Below are positions 12,555 through 23,819 of a stretch of 64,000 bases of DNA, in pieces. The first letter of the stretch is position 1. Every line of letters begins with the position of its first letter. Source of the DNA: Candidatus Praeruminimicrobium purgamenti (GTDB lineage Bacteria; Elusimicrobiota; Endomicrobiia; Endomicrobiales; Endomicrobiaceae). A program made the position numbers and the translations under genes. The stretch covers positions 57,317-121,316 of the forward strand of contig JAHDQW010000009.1 of assembly GCA_018433585.1 (NCBI GenBank), given 5' to 3'. The notes beneath the pieces are model-generated. The model had not been told where the DNA came from. It saw only the letters and a list, made by a program, of their open reading frames with translations, and did no database searches.

Positions 12555-13949
12555 TTAATAAGCGCCTTTTGGAAAGAGAACGACTAATAACGTTCTAAAC
12601 ATAATTTTTATATCCATACCGAAACTCCAGTGTTCAACATAAAAAACATCAAGTTCTATACGTTTTTCATCACTTAGTAAAGACCTTCCTGAAACCTGCC
12701 ATAATCCTGTCATTCCTGGCAGCACCCTTAATCTTTTTTTTGAGCTGTTATAATATTTTTCTTCCACCTGCTTTGCTTCCCATAAAACAAGAGGTCTAGG
12801 ACCTACAAGGCTCATATCGCCTTTTAAAACATTTATAAGCTGAGGAATTTCATCAATGCTGTATTTTCTTATAAATCCCCCAATTTTTGTAATTCTCGGA
12901 TCTTCTTGTATTTTAAAGAACACACCGCCTTCCGAAGAATTGTTCTCTTTTATTTCTTTTAATTTCTCGTCGGCATTTTGAATCATTGATCTAAACTTAT
13001 AAAATTTGAATTCTTTTCCTCTGTACCCCTGTCTTATCTGAGTATAAACTACATTGCCTTTACTTTCGATTTTTATAAGTATAACCAGAACTATCAAAAA
13101 AGGAGACAAAATAAAAAGAACCATTAATGAAATTGATACATCAAACATCCTTTTTAAAAAATAATCTATACCGGTCAAAGAATTTGAAATAAATTGAAAA
13201 ACAGGCACGCCGAGAGTTGAATCAACCGCAATTTCTCCCATACAAATATTCACTTCGCTTGGCAAAATTTTAAAAATTATTTCATTATATTCAGCCCAGT
13301 CATAAAAAGATAAAATTTCAGAATCGGTCATATTATGGTCAATTATAACTATCTGCTTAACTCCTTTTTTTAAAATAAGCTTTTTGATTTTTTCTACATC
13401 CGCTGATTTCAAAATTAAAGGCGAATAAAAAACTTTATTAACAGGATTATTTTTGAAAACATCTTTATATTTTCTTACATTTTTACCTATCATTAAAATT
13501 ATATTTCTTTTATTTATAAGTTTTAATATATATCCGACAAATGATTTAAAGAGCTGTCTCGACAAAAACATAATCATAATCAAATTCATCCACACAAAAA
13601 CAAAAAACATTCTTGAATAATCTATTTTCATTACAAATGATAAAACTATACACGCAAGAATGAAAGCTGTCGAAAGCTTAACAATACGTACAAATTCATC
13701 TATAGGAGTTAGAAAAAAAGATTTATACCCGTTAAAAAAATTAACAAGCAACAGCCAAACGGGTATTAAAAATTTAATTATCTGGATATACTTAAAAAAG
13801 AATAACGACTCTATAGTTTTGTTGGCGAAAAAATCAAGAAACAGTGAAAAACGCAGATAAACAGCTAAAAAAACTGCCAGAGCCAATACAAAAGAATCTA
13901 TGACTATCAAACTTAATGTCAGCACAACTTTTTTATTTGAAATTCTCAT
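12555..13949 (-). CDS. Undecaprenyl-phosphate sugar phosphotransferase (WcaJ/WbaP type)
   Basis: The 464-residue protein has four or five N-terminal TM helices (about 8-140), a CoA-binding-like middle domain (NIILMIGKNVRKYK, VKQIVIIDHNMT) and a C-terminal bacterial sugar transferase domain from about 265. The latter shows the KRMFDVSISLMVLFILSP membrane hairpin, FKFYKFRSM, the DEIPQLINVLKGDMSLVGPRPL core and MTGLWQVSGRS. It transfers a sugar-1-phosphate to undecaprenyl phosphate, the first step of capsule or O-antigen-like glycan assembly at the inner membrane. It closes the glycan operon, 7 bp after the GT2 gene. Sugar specificity cannot be read. Confidence 0.9.
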   Translation of the reverse strand: MRISNKKVVLTLSLIVIDSFVLALAVFLAVYLRFSLFLDFFANKTIESLFFFKYIQIIKFLIPVWLLLVNFFNGYKSFFLTPIDEFVRIVKLSTAFILACIVLSFVMKIDYSRMFFVFVWMNLIMIMFLSRQLFKSFVGYILKLINKRNIILMIGKNVRKYKDVFKNNPVNKVFYSPLILKSADVEKIKKLILKKGVKQIVIIDHNMTDSEILSFYDWAEYNEIIFKILPSEVNICMGEIAVDSTLGVPVFQFISNSLTGIDYFLKRMFDVSISLMVLFILSPFLIVLVILIKIESKGNVVYTQIRQGYRGKEFKFYKFRSMIQNADEKLKEIKENNSSEGGVFFKIQEDPRITKIGGFIRKYSIDEIPQLINVLKGDMSLVGPRPLVLWEAKQVEEKYYNSSKKRLRVLPGMTGLWQVSGRSLLSDEKRIELDVFYVEHWSFGMDIKIMFRTLLVVLFPKGAY

Positions 13950-13956
13950 CCTTTTC

Positions 13957-14829
13957 CTAACCTTCTTTTTTTACCTTAAGCCATACAAAAAAATGAAGAA
14001 ATAATCTGCCTAATTTATAATAAAACCTGCTTTTGTAGTATTTATCATAATATAATAAAAATGATTTGTAAAAATGATTTGATATTTTTGTTTTTATTTT
14101 TGCATCAGTACTGGACAAGCCCGATTTGTATTTATGATGTATTATTTCTACATAAGGATAAAATATTATTTTGAAACCTTTTTCTCTGAATCTTCTGCAT
14201 AAATCCATATCTTCGGAATACATAAAAAATTGTTCGTCAAAATAACCGATTTGCTGCAAAATGTTGTTTTTCATTATCATACATGCGCCGGTCACGGCAT
14301 CAACTTCATGAATCGAAGAAAGATCTTTATAAAGTAAATGATATTTTGTAAAAATTTTAATTCTTGGAAATATTTTTTCAAAACCTGCAAAATAAAAAAA
14401 GGCATCCAGTACTCCAGGCTCGCCTCTATGGCATGCTTTATCAATTTTTCCGTCAGCAAGCATAATTTTAGGAGTTATTATCCCCGTATCAGGATTTGAC
14501 TCAATATAATCTATTAACTCATCTATTTTCGATTTTTCAGTCAATTCCATATCTGAGTTAAGCAACATTATAAAATCAGCTCTTGATAACTTTAATGCTA
14601 AGTTGTTACCGGCTGAAAAACCTACATTTTTTACTGATTTTATTAAATTAACTCTTTGATATGATTTTTGCAGAAATTGAACTGTTTGATCAGTGCTCGC
14701 ATTATCAACTACCGTAACTGTAACATTATATTTTGAATCCGGTAAATAAAACTCATTTAAAGAATCCAACGTTTTTTGCAGCCATACAAGAGAATTATAA
14801 CTGACAATTATTATTTCTAATGTTTTCAT
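13957..14829 (-). CDS. Glycosyltransferase family 2 (rhamnosyltransferase-like)
   Basis: The 290-residue GT-A enzyme starts LEIIIVSYNSLVWLQKTL, has VVDNASTDQTV, the DxD-like LLNSDMEL and the late acidic motif FFMYSEDMDLCRRFREKG typical of rhamnosyltransferases and related GT2. It adds a sugar from a nucleotide donor to the lipid-linked glycan in the cytoplasm. Next to a dTDP-glucose 4,6-dehydratase, a dTDP-deoxysugar donor is plausible. A 59-bp AT-rich gap separates it from rfbB. Confidence 0.9.
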   Translation of the reverse strand: MKTLEIIIVSYNSLVWLQKTLDSLNEFYLPDSKYNVTVTVVDNASTDQTVQFLQKSYQRVNLIKSVKNVGFSAGNNLALKLSRADFIMLLNSDMELTEKSKIDELIDYIESNPDTGIITPKIMLADGKIDKACHRGEPGVLDAFFYFAGFEKIFPRIKIFTKYHLLYKDLSSIHEVDAVTGACMIMKNNILQQIGYFDEQFFMYSEDMDLCRRFREKGFKIIFYPYVEIIHHKYKSGLSSTDAKIKTKISNHFYKSFLLYYDKYYKSRFYYKLGRLFLHFFVWLKVKKEG

Positions 14830-14888
14830 TTTAATTGTTTACAAACTAGCATTATTTTAATATTATCGATTGTAATAAATCAATTTTT

Positions 14889-15860
14889 TTATTTGCTCTT
14901 TAGAGGCTGCCACCATGATTTATTATTTAAATACCACTGAATTGTCTTTACTATAGCTTCTTCAAAAACATAACTAGGCTGCCAGCCAAGTTCTTTTTTT
15001 ATTTTTGAGGCATCTATTGCATATCTCCTGTCATGCCCTAGTCTGTCCTGGACATACTTAATAAGAGAGTCATTTTTTTTCAAATAATTTAAAATTATAT
15101 CGGTAATATATTTATTTGTTTTTTCATTATTGCCGCCTACATTATATATTTCGCCTTTTTCCCCTTTATGAAGCACAGAATCTATAGCGCTGCAGTGATC
15201 CTCAACAAAAAGCCAGTCTCTGACATTTAAACCGTCTCCGTATAACGGAACCTGTCTGTCATCCATAGCATTAGTTATAAACAGAGGTATTAATTTTTCC
15301 GGGAACTGATAAGGACCGTAATTATTTGAACACCTTGTAATATTTACATTTAAACCGAATGTATGATAATATGACAGAACCAACAAATCTGCTCCGGCTT
15401 TACTTGCGGAATAAGGACTGTTCGGACTTAAAGGAGTCTCCTCTGTGAAATATCCTGTCGCTCCCAATGAGCCGTAAACTTCATCAGTAGATATTTGAAA
15501 AAATTTTTCTATTTTATATTTTTTTGCAATTTCCAATAAATTTTGAGTTCCTAACACATTCGTCCTCACAAATATATCAGGATTTATAATGCTGCGGTCT
15601 ACATGTGATTCCGCTGCAAAATTGATAATGATATCTATAGAATTTTCAGAAACAAGTCTGTCAACCAAAAGATTATCACATATATCGCCTTTTACAAAAG
15701 TATAATTTTTATTGTTTTTTATATCGTCAAGGCTTGAAATATTGCCTGCATAAGTCAATAAATCCAAATTGACTATTTTATAATCATATTTATTAAGCAT
15801 ATATCTGATAAAATTACTGCCTATAAAGCCGGCGCCGCCTGTAACTAATATATTCTTCAT
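14889..15860 (-). CDS. rfbB: dTDP-glucose 4,6-dehydratase
   Basis: The 323-residue short-chain dehydrogenase has the NAD motif TGGAGFIGSNFIRYM at the N-terminus, FAAESHVDRSI, the catalytic STDEVYG with Asp-Glu, and YSASKAGAD with the Tyr-x3-Lys pair, then NNYGPYQFPEKLIPL. It converts dTDP-glucose to dTDP-4-keto-6-deoxyglucose, the branch point for rhamnose and other deoxysugars. No rfbA, rfbC or rfbD is present in this window. Length is slightly under the usual 340-360. It lies 15 bp after the GNAT-like gene. Confidence 0.92.
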   Translation of the reverse strand: MKNILVTGGAGFIGSNFIRYMLNKYDYKIVNLDLLTYAGNISSLDDIKNNKNYTFVKGDICDNLLVDRLVSENSIDIIINFAAESHVDRSIINPDIFVRTNVLGTQNLLEIAKKYKIEKFFQISTDEVYGSLGATGYFTEETPLSPNSPYSASKAGADLLVLSYYHTFGLNVNITRCSNNYGPYQFPEKLIPLFITNAMDDRQVPLYGDGLNVRDWLFVEDHCSAIDSVLHKGEKGEIYNVGGNNEKTNKYITDIILNYLKKNDSLIKYVQDRLGHDRRYAIDASKIKKELGWQPSYVFEEAIVKTIQWYLNNKSWWQPLKSK

Positions 15861-15875
15861 ATCTTCCTCTAGAAA

Positions 15876-16988
15876 CTAATTTCCGTAAACTGCATATCTC
15901 TTATAAAGAGTTCCTGTCATCATTTCCGCAGTTCTTTGAGTCATAATATTATCATCTAATATCCATGACAATTCACATTCCTTATATCCGCATTTAACGG
16001 CATTTTTTAAAGCCTCTATAGACATATATGCTTCTACGCCTTTTTTTCTATATTCCTTTTTTACGCCCATTATCATAAGTCTGAGAGCTTTTATTTTTTT
16101 TCTGTAATATAAAAACTTAAGTATACCTAACGGGAAAAGCCTTCCTTTCATTTTTTTAAATACAAAATTATAATCAGGCGCAGCAACCAACATTCCTATC
16201 GGATTTTCATTTTCATAAGCAATCATCACTATATTTTCGTCAAGCAAATTAACCAAATCATTTGCTATTGATATAAATTCATCATTTGTCCAAGGAACAA
16301 AACCCCAATTTTTTTCCCATGCAGAATTATATATTTCCATAACATCTGCCAAATCTTTTCTGAAATTATTTTTATTAAAATTTTTAACGGTAATGTTAGG
16401 ATTTCTTTTTTTTACTATATTGAGAGCTTTATTAAGTCTGACCATTCTTTCATCAAGAGCTACAGGAATATCATAAGCATATAATTCTTTAATCTTTATA
16501 AGACCTGATTTCTCAGCCAAAGAAATGTAATATTGATGCGTATACGGCATCATTATCCTTGGAACGCTGTCAAAACCTTCATAAAGGAAACCGACTTCAT
16601 CATTAGTTGAAGGATTCATCGGTCCCATCATTTTGTTCAAATTATTTTCGGACAGCCAATCTTTAACGGCATCAAACAATTTTTGAGCAACTTCAAGGTC
16701 ATCTATACTTTCAAAAAAACCAAAAAAACCAATATCTTTTTTTTGGAAATCTATATAATTATAATCTATAATGCCGGCAATTCTTCCGACAACAATACCG
16801 TTGTCATCATAAGCAAGAAAAAGTTGTCTTTTCGAATGCTGCCAAAAAGGATTTTTATCAGATAATATTTTTTTAATTTCTGAATTTAACGGAGCAACCC
16901 AAAAAGGATTACCTTTATAAATTTTATGAGCAAAATTTATAAAGGTATTAATCTTATTAAAATTTATTTTTTTAACGGTAATAGGCAT
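15876..16988 (-). CDS. GNAT-like N-acyltransferase, candidate bacterial ceramide synthase
   Basis: The 370-residue protein has an N-terminal domain with NPFWVAPLNSEIKKIL and PFWQHSKRQLFLA, and VGRIAGIID, followed by MMGPMNPSTNDEVGFLYEGFD and PYTHQYYI. The C-terminal half contains NPIGMLVAAPDYN and LMIMGVKKEYRKKGVEAYM, a GNAT acyl-CoA binding core. This whole pattern belongs to a family found beside serine palmitoyltransferase-like genes. The start follows the stop of the upstream synthase by 1 bp, so the pair is tightly coupled. In Caulobacter an acyltransferase in the spt locus acylates the long-chain base (bCerS); assigning that role here is inference from family and context. Confidence 0.7.
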   Translation of the reverse strand: MPITVKKINFNKINTFINFAHKIYKGNPFWVAPLNSEIKKILSDKNPFWQHSKRQLFLAYDDNGIVVGRIAGIIDYNYIDFQKKDIGFFGFFESIDDLEVAQKLFDAVKDWLSENNLNKMMGPMNPSTNDEVGFLYEGFDSVPRIMMPYTHQYYISLAEKSGLIKIKELYAYDIPVALDERMVRLNKALNIVKKRNPNITVKNFNKNNFRKDLADVMEIYNSAWEKNWGFVPWTNDEFISIANDLVNLLDENIVMIAYENENPIGMLVAAPDYNFVFKKMKGRLFPLGILKFLYYRKKIKALRLMIMGVKKEYRKKGVEAYMSIEALKNAVKCGYKECELSWILDDNIMTQRTAEMMTGTLYKRYAVYGN

Positions 16989-16989
16989 T

Positions 16990-18309
16990 TTACTTCGTAA
17001 ACCAAAGTCTTTTCAGCCATTTTTTTGTCGCTGCTGCAAAATCGGTGTCTGAAAAAGAGAAATCCCATTTCTTTTTCTTAGTTGATGATGTTTTTGAAGA
17101 TTTTCTTATAGTTCCGCCTGAAATTATTCCCAATTGTTTTGCAACTTTTTCAAATTTATCAAGTATAAATTCCAAATGTTCATCGGTATGCGTAGCCATA
17201 TAACTTGTTCTGATGATAGCTTGTCCTTCCGGAACAGCAGGACTTACGACAGGAGATGTAAACACTCCTTCATCAAATAACATTCTGCACATTTTAAAAG
17301 CCACCATGTCTTCGCCGACTGTTATAGGTATTATCGGAGATTCCGATGTCCTTGTATCAAAACCCATTGAATGAAATCCTTCTTTCATTTTATTTGTATT
17401 TTTCCAAAGTTTTTCTCTTCTTTCAGGTTCATTTTGTAAAATATCCAAAGCGACGTCTATTGCGCCTACGCATGCCGGAGGCAAACTCGCTGTAAATATC
17501 AAAGATCTTGCCGTATGCTTAATATAATTTATCACTTCTTTATTACTTGCTATAAAACCGCCTATAGATGCCAAGGATTTTGAAGCTGTAGCCATTAAGA
17601 CATCAACTTCTGATTCAAGATTAAAATGTTCTCCGGTTCCCTTACCGCATTTACCTAAAACGCCCAAAGAATGAGCTTCATCAACAAAGACTCTTGCACC
17701 GTATTTTTTTGCAAGTTCCGATATTTCAGGAAGTTTTGCAATATCTCCTTCCATACTGAAAACTCCGTCAACAACAATTAACGCGGCTTTATCCTTGCAT
17801 TTTGCTAATTGCCTTTCCAAATCGGCGATATCATTATGTCTGAATCTTAACATTTCTCCCAGCGATAATCTGCATCCGTCTATAATAGAAGCATGATCTA
17901 ATTTATCGGTAACTACTATTTCATTTTTCCCGACAAGAGAAGCTATTGCACCTAAATTTGAGTGATGTCCTGTTGTAAATAATATAGATTCTTCTTTACC
18001 GACAAATTTAGCAAATTTTCTTTCTACTTTTTCATGTAAATCATTTGTTCCGTTTAGAAATCTTGATCCTGTACATGATGTTCCGTATTTTTTTGCAGCC
18101 GCAACAGAACCTTCTATAACTTTAGGATGATCTGCAAGCCCCAGATAGTTATTTGAACATACGACTATTATTTTTTTACCGTCAATAACAACCTCAGGCC
18201 CCTGGGCAGATTCAACTCTTTTAAAATATGGATACACACCCAAAGCCTGTATATCTCTTACTACGGTAAACTTGTTACATTTTTCAAAAATATCATTTGA
18301 CATTATCAA
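16990..18309 (-). CDS. Alpha-oxoamine synthase, serine palmitoyltransferase-like (PLP enzyme)
   Basis: The 439-residue enzyme matches the 2-amino-3-ketobutyrate ligase / BioF / SPT group: VVCSNNYLGLADHP, GTSCTGSRFLNGTNDLHEKVE, LFTTGHHSNLGAI, DKLDHASIIDG, VVDGVFSMEGDIA, FVDEAHSLGVLG and the PLP lysine in MATASKSLASIGG. It condenses an amino acid with an acyl thioester. A 40-residue basic C-terminal extension (SSKTSSTKKKKW...) is unusual. Flanked by a reductase and a GNAT-like acyltransferase, it most likely makes 3-ketosphinganine-type bases rather than biotin precursors; no other biotin gene is nearby. BioF or KBL activity remains possible. Confidence 0.78.
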   Translation of the reverse strand: MIMSNDIFEKCNKFTVVRDIQALGVYPYFKRVESAQGPEVVIDGKKIIVVCSNNYLGLADHPKVIEGSVAAAKKYGTSCTGSRFLNGTNDLHEKVERKFAKFVGKEESILFTTGHHSNLGAIASLVGKNEIVVTDKLDHASIIDGCRLSLGEMLRFRHNDIADLERQLAKCKDKAALIVVDGVFSMEGDIAKLPEISELAKKYGARVFVDEAHSLGVLGKCGKGTGEHFNLESEVDVLMATASKSLASIGGFIASNKEVINYIKHTARSLIFTASLPPACVGAIDVALDILQNEPERREKLWKNTNKMKEGFHSMGFDTRTSESPIIPITVGEDMVAFKMCRMLFDEGVFTSPVVSPAVPEGQAIIRTSYMATHTDEHLEFILDKFEKVAKQLGIISGGTIRKSSKTSSTKKKKWDFSFSDTDFAAATKKWLKRLWFTK

Positions 18310-18333
18310 GACTCCTAGTTCATAATCTTTATA

Positions 18334-19308
18334 TTAAAAATATTTATTTTCTAAATACCAATTGTATGTTATTTTGGCTCCGTTTTCAAGTTTTTCAAAC
18401 TTAAAACCGGTGTCTTTTATAATCTGAGAATTATCGGCTGTCCAATACGTTTGGAGCATTTCATTTATTTTTTCTTTACTTAAAACTTGCGGTTTTTTGG
18501 TTATGCTGCCCGCTAATTCATATATATTACCTACAATTTTAAATATAAAATCAAAAAGAACAACAGGAAAAGTCTTTATACAAGCTGCTGAAGATATCGC
18601 TTCGGCTACATTCTGCCATGAATAGATGCTGCCGTCCGAAAGATAATAAGTTTTATCATTTGTATTACTGTTATCAAGTATTTTTTCTATAATCTTTGCT
18701 ATATCCTTAACAAATACAAGCTGAATTAAATGTTTATTGTATGTTTTGGGCTTAATATGTTTTTTTACCATTAAGAAAAAAGTAAAGATATCTTTATCTC
18801 TCGGACCGTAAACTGATGAAGGCCTTAATATTGTATAAGGAACTTTACCAGACAATAACTTAACTTCCTGCTCAGCCAATAATTTGCTTTTGCCGTAATT
18901 TGATACAGGATTTTCTTTTTCTGACAATAATTTAGGATTCTCAGATAAACTCGGTCCCATAGCCGCCTGAGAAGAAATAAAGATAAACTTTTTTAAATCA
19001 GGATTATTTTTTAATACGGACTGAACAAGTTTTTTAGTTCCGAGCACGTTTATATTGTTATAATCATCCCAATTTAAAGCTCGTACAATGCCTGCACAGT
19101 GAACAACAATATCGACATCGGAAACGACTTCTTTTAAAAAGTTTTCATCTTCCAAACTGCCGTATTTTAAAGAGACTTTATTTTTATTAATCCACTTTAA
19201 ATTTGAAGTCTTTCGTACGACTGCTGATACATTATGATTATTTGCGGTTAACTCTTCGAGGATATGACTGCCGACAAAACCGTTTGCGCCTGTAAGTAAA
19301 ATTTTCAT
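18334..19308 (-). CDS. NAD-dependent epimerase/dehydratase family reductase (CerR-like candidate)
   Basis: The 324-residue extended SDR has ILLTGANGFVGSHILEELT for NAD(P), VVHCAGIVRALNWDDY, ISSQAAMGPS and the catalytic NYGKSKLLAE (Tyr-x3-Lys), then TILRPSSVYGPRD. It stands first in the trio reductase-synthase-acyltransferase, with a 24-bp gap to the synthase. In the bacterial ceramide pathway an enzyme of this family reduces the 3-keto group. A sugar epimerase role in the adjoining glycan pathway is the alternative. A TATAAT box 14 bp before the ATG may mark a promoter. Confidence 0.72.
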   Translation of the reverse strand: MKILLTGANGFVGSHILEELTANNHNVSAVVRKTSNLKWINKNKVSLKYGSLEDENFLKEVVSDVDIVVHCAGIVRALNWDDYNNINVLGTKKLVQSVLKNNPDLKKFIFISSQAAMGPSLSENPKLLSEKENPVSNYGKSKLLAEQEVKLLSGKVPYTILRPSSVYGPRDKDIFTFFLMVKKHIKPKTYNKHLIQLVFVKDIAKIIEKILDNSNTNDKTYYLSDGSIYSWQNVAEAISSAACIKTFPVVLFDFIFKIVGNIYELAGSITKKPQVLSKEKINEMLQTYWTADNSQIIKDTGFKFEKLENGAKITYNWYLENKYF

Positions 19309-19345
19309 TTTATACCATTTAAAAGTATTATATTGAAAAATATAA

Positions 19346-19417
<72 letters not shown>

Positions 19418-19494
19418 ATACATAACTGCTGCATGAGAAGAATTAAGATTTTATTATTTTCAGCGCGAAAAGTCAAATTGCAAAGATACGGTTT

Positions 19495-21225
19495 TTATAC
19501 AATTTTACCGTTGCTGAGCTTATAAACAACATCGCATTTTTCTATTGTTGACAGTCTGTGAGCAACGACTATCATCGTTATTTTGCCGTATAAATTATCT
19601 ATAGCTTCAATTACAGCTTTTTCGGTTTCATTATCCAAAGATGAAGTTGCTTCATCCAACACCAACAACTCAGGCTTATTGTATAATGCCCTTGCAATGC
19701 CTATTCTCTGTCTTTGCCCGCCTGACAGTCTTATCCCTCTTTCTCCGACAACTGTATCAAGACCGTTAGGAAGAGATTTTATAAAATCTTTAAGCTGTGC
19801 CTGTTCTATAGCTTTCCATAATTGCTCATCATTAATATCTTCATTATTATTATAAAAAATTATATTATTTTTTACGGAATCATCCATTAAAAATATATAT
19901 TGAGGAACATATCCTATTTTTGAAGACCAGTCTTTTCTGTTTTTGTGTATATCCACATTTCCTACCTTAATATTCCCCGTTGTAGGAAGCAAAAGTCCTA
20001 AAATCAAATCAACTATCGTAGTCTTACCTGCACCGGTCTGACCTATAAAAGCGACAGATTGACCATATTTGATATTAAAAGATATATTCGTTAAAACCAT
20101 TCTGCCGTTGTTAGGATATTTATAACTTAAATTATTAACAGAAATCCCGTATTTTAAATCTATCTTTTTATTTTCTTCTTCTTCAAAAACTTCAGAATTT
20201 ACAGTTTTTTTAAGATCTTTATATATTATATCCAAAGAAGGTTTATAATAAATCATAGCGCTTAAAGCTACCTGCATTCTGTTCATTGACGGCATTAATC
20301 TGAAAGATGCCATTGCAAAAACAGCTATCTGAGTAACAATTGTCAATGCGCTCATACCTCTTGAAAGCAGTAATATTATCATTAATAAAATTATTGAAAC
20401 AACCATCGTTTCAATAAAAAGCCTCGGCACCTGCTGTAAAAAATTAAAATATTTTTGCGCTGATGCGAATTTTATTAAATTTTCATGATATTTGCCTACG
20501 AAAAATTGTTCTTTTGAAAGAGTTTTTATATCTTTTATTGCCCCGAGAGACTGTTGTATCCATTTTATCATTTGCCCGTGATATTTTTGATTATCCAAAG
20601 ATACACTTTTTAATTTAGTTTTTAATTTTTTAAAAAGACCGAAAAAAGCAAATGTAAAAAGAACAATCAATGCAATTGTCATCATTTTATTGACAAAAAA
20701 AAGAAAACATACAACTAAAATAAGGACTATCAACTCGGTAAAAAGAAAAAACACATTTGTTAAAAAGGAAGAACAATTTAATGTATCCTGAGTTATTGTT
20801 CTGACAAGTTCAGAAGTATTGATATTAAGATGATAAGAATACGGCTGATTCAAATAAAATTTTATAAGCATTAACGACATCTGTTTCTGTGAGTTAAAAA
20901 GAATTTTATATTGAAAATAATAAACAACCATCATATATATGTTTTTGAATATATATACAAATATCAAAAGTAATGCCAAAAAAATCAAAAAGTCATGAGT
21001 AGAACCTATATTAAGAGAAGTATAAACTTTATTTAACAAGTTGTTAGAAACAATCACTGATGGATTCATAACAACGTTTATAAAAGGCAAAACTAACGAA
21101 ATACCGAATAATTCAAGACATCCGGATATCAAAATACCAATAAACAGGAAACAAAATTTAATTTTTTGTTTTCTGTCATAGACAGAATTTATTTTTTTTA
21201 ATATATCAGTAATTGTTTCAATCAC
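19495..21225 (-). CDS. ABC transporter, permease-ATPase fusion (PglK/MsbA-like flippase)
   Basis: The 576-residue half-transporter has six TM helices in residues about 20-300 (first: FCFLFIGILISGCLELFGISLVLPFI, described by its GCLELFGI core) and a C-terminal ATPase with Walker A GQTGAGKTT, Q-loop, signature LSGGQRQRIGIARAL and Walker B LLVLDEATSSLD. The N-terminal sequence style is that of the WlaB/PglK group, which flips lipid-linked oligosaccharides. Its place in the glycan locus supports that role. The start is GTG with AAGG upstream. A lipid A or ceramide-type lipid exporter is an alternative. Confidence 0.85.
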   Translation of the reverse strand: MIETITDILKKINSVYDRKQKIKFCFLFIGILISGCLELFGISLVLPFINVVMNPSVIVSNNLLNKVYTSLNIGSTHDFLIFLALLLIFVYIFKNIYMMVVYYFQYKILFNSQKQMSLMLIKFYLNQPYSYHLNINTSELVRTITQDTLNCSSFLTNVFFLFTELIVLILVVCFLFFVNKMMTIALIVLFTFAFFGLFKKLKTKLKSVSLDNQKYHGQMIKWIQQSLGAIKDIKTLSKEQFFVGKYHENLIKFASAQKYFNFLQQVPRLFIETMVVSIILLMIILLLSRGMSALTIVTQIAVFAMASFRLMPSMNRMQVALSAMIYYKPSLDIIYKDLKKTVNSEVFEEEENKKIDLKYGISVNNLSYKYPNNGRMVLTNISFNIKYGQSVAFIGQTGAGKTTIVDLILGLLLPTTGNIKVGNVDIHKNRKDWSSKIGYVPQYIFLMDDSVKNNIIFYNNNEDINDEQLWKAIEQAQLKDFIKSLPNGLDTVVGERGIRLSGGQRQRIGIARALYNKPELLVLDEATSSLDNETEKAVIEAIDNLYGKITMIVVAHRLSTIEKCDVVYKLSNGKIV

Positions 21226-21282
21226 AATAAAAATACCTTATGTTCATGATTTATTGTACAAAATATTAAAGCTGAAAACATA

Positions 21283-21316
21283 AAACTTCCGGAAATTCAC
21301 AATATACCGGAAGTTT
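21283..21316 (-). terminator. Terminator after ahcY
   Basis: AAACTTCCGG (21,307-21,316 on the minus strand) pairs with CCGGAAGTTT (21,283-21,292), 10 bp with a 14-nt loop, followed on the minus strand by TATGTTTT. It lies 27 bp past the ahcY stop and ends the nucleotidyltransferase-metK-ahcY unit before the ABC transporter. Confidence 0.75.
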
Positions 21317-21342
21317 ATTAATATTACTCACAAATTAAACAA

Positions 21343-22614
<1,272 letters not shown>

Positions 22615-23799
22615 TTATTTTATACATTCAACAGCTTTTTTTATTTCTTCAACTTTATTCAAATTTTCCCATTTAAATTCTTTTCTTCCGAAATGTCCAT
22701 AAGAAGCCGTTTTAGCAAAAACAGGTTTTCTTAAATCCAAATAATCAATAATGCCCTGAGGAGTCAAAGGAAAAAGTTTTCTAACCATAGGTTCAAGTAA
22801 ATTACCGGGTATTTTACCAGAATGATGAGTATCCACCATTACTGATACAGGTTCCGCAATACCTATTGCATAAGCAAGCTGAATTGTACATTTATCGGCT
22901 ATTCCGGAAGCGACTATATTTTTGGCAATATGTCTTGCCATATAACATGCGCTTCTGTCAACTTTAGTAGAGTCTTTACCTGAGAAAGCTCCGCCGCCGT
23001 GAGCAGCCATGCCTCCGTAAGTATCAACTATAATTTTTCTTCCTGTAAGACCGGTATCTCCCTGAGGTCCGCCGACAACAAATTTACCGGTAGGATTTAT
23101 ATGTATTTTTGTATTTTTATCTATTAATTTTCCGACTACAGGTTTTATAATTTTATCAAATATTTCTTTTTTTGATTTCTCGGTAATATGAGCGCCGGTC
23201 TTGTCCAAAATATCAGCGGTATGCTGCGTTGAAATAACTACAGCTTCAACTCTGTAAGGTTTCCAATTTCTGTATTCCACAGTTACCTGCGATTTTCCGT
23301 CAGGACCTAAATATTTTAATATTTTCTTTTTTCTCACTTCAGCAAGTCTTAAAGCAAGTTTATGAGCCAACATTATAGGCAGAGGCATAAGTTCCGGAGT
23401 TTCTTTACAGGCAAATCCAATCATAAGACCCTGGTCACCTGCTCCTCCTATATCAACACCCTGTGCAATATCAGGAGACTGCGAATTTACAGTATCCATT
23501 ATAGCGCAAGTTTTATAATCAAACCCGTATTTTGGATCATCATAGCCGATATTTTTTATTGCTTCCTTTATAATCTCTCTCTTGTTAACTTTAGCATCGG
23601 TTGTTATTTCTCCTCCGACAATCAAAAGTCCGTTGGAAACAAAAGTTTCGCATGCGACTCTTGCTTTCGGATCTTTTTTTAAAATAGCATCCAATATGCT
23701 GTCGGATACGATATCGCAAACTTTGTCAGGATGCCCTTCAGTTACAGACTCAGAGGTAAACATCCATCCGTGAATTTTTTCTTTTTCTTTACACAACAT
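22615..23799 (-). CDS. metK: S-adenosylmethionine synthetase
   Basis: The 394-residue protein has the MetK signature [53 protein letters not shown] and the glycine-rich [19 protein letters not shown]. It joins ATP and methionine to SAM in the cytosol. The N-terminus begins [14 protein letters not shown], a little longer than usual, and MF at residue 13 is a possible shorter start. The 20-bp gap upstream leaves no space for a SAM riboswitch. Confidence 0.95.
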   Translation of the reverse strand: MLCKEKEKIHGWMFTSESVTEGHPDKVCDIVSDSILDAILKKDPKARVACETFVSNGLLIVGGEITTDAKVNKREIIKEAIKNIGYDDPKYGFDYKTCAIMDTVNSQSPDIAQGVDIGGAGDQGLMIGFACKETPELMPLPIMLAHKLALRLAEVRKKKILKYLGPDGKSQVTVEYRNWKPYRVEAVVISTQHTADILDKTGAHITEKSKKEIFDKIIKPVVGKLIDKNTKIHINPTGKFVVGGPQGDTGLTGRKIIVDTYGGMAAHGGGAFSGKDSTKVDRSACYMARHIAKNIVASGIADKCTIQLAYAIGIAEPVSVMVDTHHSGKIPGNLLEPMVRKLFPLTPQGIIDYLDLRKPVFAKTASYGHFGRKEFKWENLNKVEEIKKAVECIK

Positions 23800-23819
23800 C
23801 TCGATCTCCTTGATTATAC

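Noticed and set aside
23800..23819. SAM riboswitch before metK
   Set aside because: Only 20 bp separate metK from the upstream gene, too short for any SAM riboswitch.
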